From Anthopleura xanthogrammica (lineage: Eukaryota > Cnidaria > Anthozoa > Actiniaria > Actiniidae), in assembly GCA_964019055.1 (NCBI GenBank), contig OZ025210.1, positions 13,397,832 through 13,461,831 of the forward strand: 64,000 nt of DNA, written 5' to 3'. Shown here piece after piece: positions 62,101 through 64,000 of this stretch (the stretch's first letter is position 1; each line of letters starts with the position of its first letter). Made by a program: the position numbers and the translations under genes. Below the pieces are notes generated by a model that ran no database searches, was not told where the DNA came from, and was given only the letters and a program-made list of their open reading frames with translations.

Positions 62101-63886
62101 TTTGTATCGATTACAGTAAGAGGACGTGGGCCGGAGAGTTCAGAAGACAATGTCAATAATGTTTAATTTTTAATGACTCTAAAAAATGAATGTTTTTTTA
62201 GATTATTTGATGCACTTATTAATATATTCATGTATGTTTAAAAAAATGTATGCATAAAAGGCATTATTTTCAGGAGAACGCAAATAAAGCAGCGCCTTCC
62301 CATTAACGAAATACACACTAAAAAATGTAAAAAATATTTCAGTTTCAAAAAAATTAGCTATTACAAATAATTAGGATAATATATTAACATAAAATAGCGA
62401 GGGGAAAAGAGGAAAAACAATTTACATGAAAACTAGATAAAAATTAGATGAAAAAAAGGAACAAAAAGAAAGGAAGAAAGAATTAAAGAAAAAAAAGTAA
62501 TATATGATGCTGACAAGATTGAAAGTGAAAAGAGGAAATCCGGATCACACTGTGGCATAAGCCTAAGGAAACTGTCACGTGACAGGATGCTTTTTAAATA
62601 ATAATTTAATTTTCTTATGATGATTATAGTTAGCTTTTTCCTTTCTTTCGAATATTTCGTTTATTTTGCTCAATAGACTTATTCGAATCCGTAAAATCCA
62701 ATTGTTTTCCTTGACTACAGACTCAGTTGCAAAGGGCTAGCCCCATATCAATGTCAACATATTCACAGATTCCAACGTTAAATAATGCACAACTTCAACA
62801 ATACAAATACTTTGAAATTCCACGGACCTTCACTGGAACACATGAATATTCTACGCAAAATCAAAGCTAACCCTGCGTAAATGATCCTGTAGTCAATGAA
62901 CACCGGCGGTGTATGTTTTACGTAGAAAAGGGTCTATTGTAAACTCACATTGTACGTCGACCGTAGCAATAGGAGAGGTTTCCTTTCCAACTTCATTTTC
63001 AGCAACACACTGGTATTTTCCAGCATCTTTTCTTTCTATACTCCCGACCACGTATCGCTCGGTGTAGTTTTCCTGTACAACTTGGCCATCTTTCAGCCAT
63101 GTTATTAATGGACGTGGCTTTCCATATGAAGCACATGTCAGGTTTAACGTCTGGCCTTCGATGATTATCGTGCTCTTTGGTTGCTCAGTGATCTTTGGTG
63201 GATCTGTTCAAAATAAAAAAATTAATTTGGAATTTAAGACTCAAGCCTAATACTCTATTTTACTATGCGATATGACTAAAAGAGAAAACGAGATGATCAT
63301 AGTTTACAATACAACCCCCCCCCCCCCTTAGAACTGTTTTAAAATTCAGTTGTTGAGTATACTCTATACACACACAAATTGCAAGAACATTGTCATTTAA
63401 ATAGTTATAAAAAAATAACAAATAAAAATTTATTATTTTTTGCAAGAACAGGTGTAATTATTTCGCTGTTTTGAAGGTATAGGCTAACATTTTTTTGAGT
63501 TTACCTTGCCCGTGTATACTAAAACAGTTATATTCTTATTGATTTTGGGGGCTTTATAAACAAAATAAATAAGTAATATTTATATAATTAATTCCTATTT
63601 GTTATTCTTTTTATATTTTTATATGACAACGTGCTTTCAAATAAGATTATATTATATTATTATATTATGATGATAATTTGAAATCACCTGTGACAATTAG
63701 GTGTGTTTTATTTTCCATGTTTCTTAGTGTCCCACCAAGTCGAATGGAGTACACAGCCTCGTCTTGCAGATCAATATTGCTAAGTACAAATGTAGCTTGT
63801 TGGGTTGTTCTCATTACTGTGTAGTGAGCATCTGGTTTTCGTACTCCTGTTGAGCAGTTGGTGCTTTCGATGAATTTACCTTGTAC
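56101..63886 (-). CDS. RTK-C: receptor tyrosine kinase, 5' end outside window (819 aa visible)
   Basis: Minus-strand exons, equivalent to exons 5-21 of A and B: 63886-63688, 63203-62949, 62061-61807, 61347-61033, 60644-60582, 60347-60204, 59965-59938, 59623-59461, 59234-59132, 58857-58747, 57988-57798, 57721-57599, 57392-57319, 57162-57122, 56990-56894, 56471-56369, 56295-56101; 2460 nt in frame. Visible domains: second half of the second Ig-like module ([18 protein letters not shown]), I-set Ig (LTC...YQC), second Ig (LRC...YTC), FN3, TM (about 20 residues rich in Val, Ile and Ala) followed by HKRRRKRDK, juxtamembrane segment, complete kinase ([28 protein letters not shown]) and tail with YINL and YQNV. 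The exon equivalent to the 25-nt exon of A and B is 28 nt here, keeping phase. No exon 4 is visible before the window edge; exons 1-4 must lie beyond 64000. The gene is convergent with RTK-B. Confidence 0.92.
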
Positions 63887-64000
63887 CTGTTGAAGATAGA
63901 ATTTAAAATTCAGAAATCCCAGTCAAATTAAATTGAATTGTGACATTCAGTAGCACAGTTACACTCCATTGCCTTCAAACAATTGTTTCAAGTCGAGATA
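63887..64000 (-). other. RTK-C intron at window edge
   Basis: Sequence upstream of the first visible RTK-C exon; no exon seen. RTK-C continues beyond the window. Confidence 0.6.

Overview
The window looks like nuclear DNA from an early-branching animal, most likely a cnidarian (probably anthozoan; species not identifiable from sequence alone). The evidence is AT-rich DNA with many microsatellites and short inverted-repeat elements, genes split into many small GT-AG exons, extracellular exons joined almost entirely in phase 1, and protein architectures typical of this group: secreted vWA/TSP1/F5-8C/mucin proteins, a PAN plus fibrinogen-like protein, and Ig/FN3 receptor tyrosine kinases. No bacterial operons, CRISPR arrays, rRNA or tRNA genes were seen. 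All gene models were built by hand from ORFs, splice-site consensus and phase; every complete intact model sums to a whole number of codons.

Left block (about 1.1-17.6 kb, + strand): three consecutive genes for secreted adhesion-type proteins, each beginning with a signal-peptide exon that ends in phase 1. Gene 1 (1149-3884, 237 aa) is a short Ser/Thr/Ala-rich mucin. Gene 2 (5250-9029, 693 aa) is its paralogue, with a vWA domain followed by a long degenerate mucin repeat. Gene 3 (10782-17611, 679 aa) is vWA - TSP1 - Asn/Ser/Thr/Pro mucin - F5/8 type C.

Middle and right block (24.3-63.9 kb): three paralogous receptor tyrosine kinases. RTK-A (24272-35773, +, 1013 aa) and RTK-B (43524-53631, +, 1022 aa) share the same 21-exon structure. 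RTK-C (63886-56101, -) is convergent with B and loses its 5' end at the window edge. Complete copies have a signal peptide, two unusual Ig-like modules lacking the usual cysteines, two canonical Ig domains, one FN3, a transmembrane helix, an apparently active FGFR/Cad96Ca-like kinase and a conserved tail with two YxNx motifs. Between A and B lies a minus-strand PAN/fibrinogen-like gene (39487-37442) with an in-frame stop in its last domain, probably a pseudogene.

Gene-poor stretches (17.6-24.3, 35.8-37.4, 39.5-43.5, 53.6-56.1 kb) carry MITE-like inverted repeats, homopolymers, microsatellites and a nested duplication array at 20.7-21.9 kb. The most notable signals are the cysteine-less Ig-like modules on the kinases, a promoter block with identical spacing in RTK-A and RTK-B, the loss or gain of the vWA exons between genes 1 and 2, and the physical linkage of secreted adhesion proteins with a receptor kinase family. 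A functional link between these two sets is only a hypothesis.
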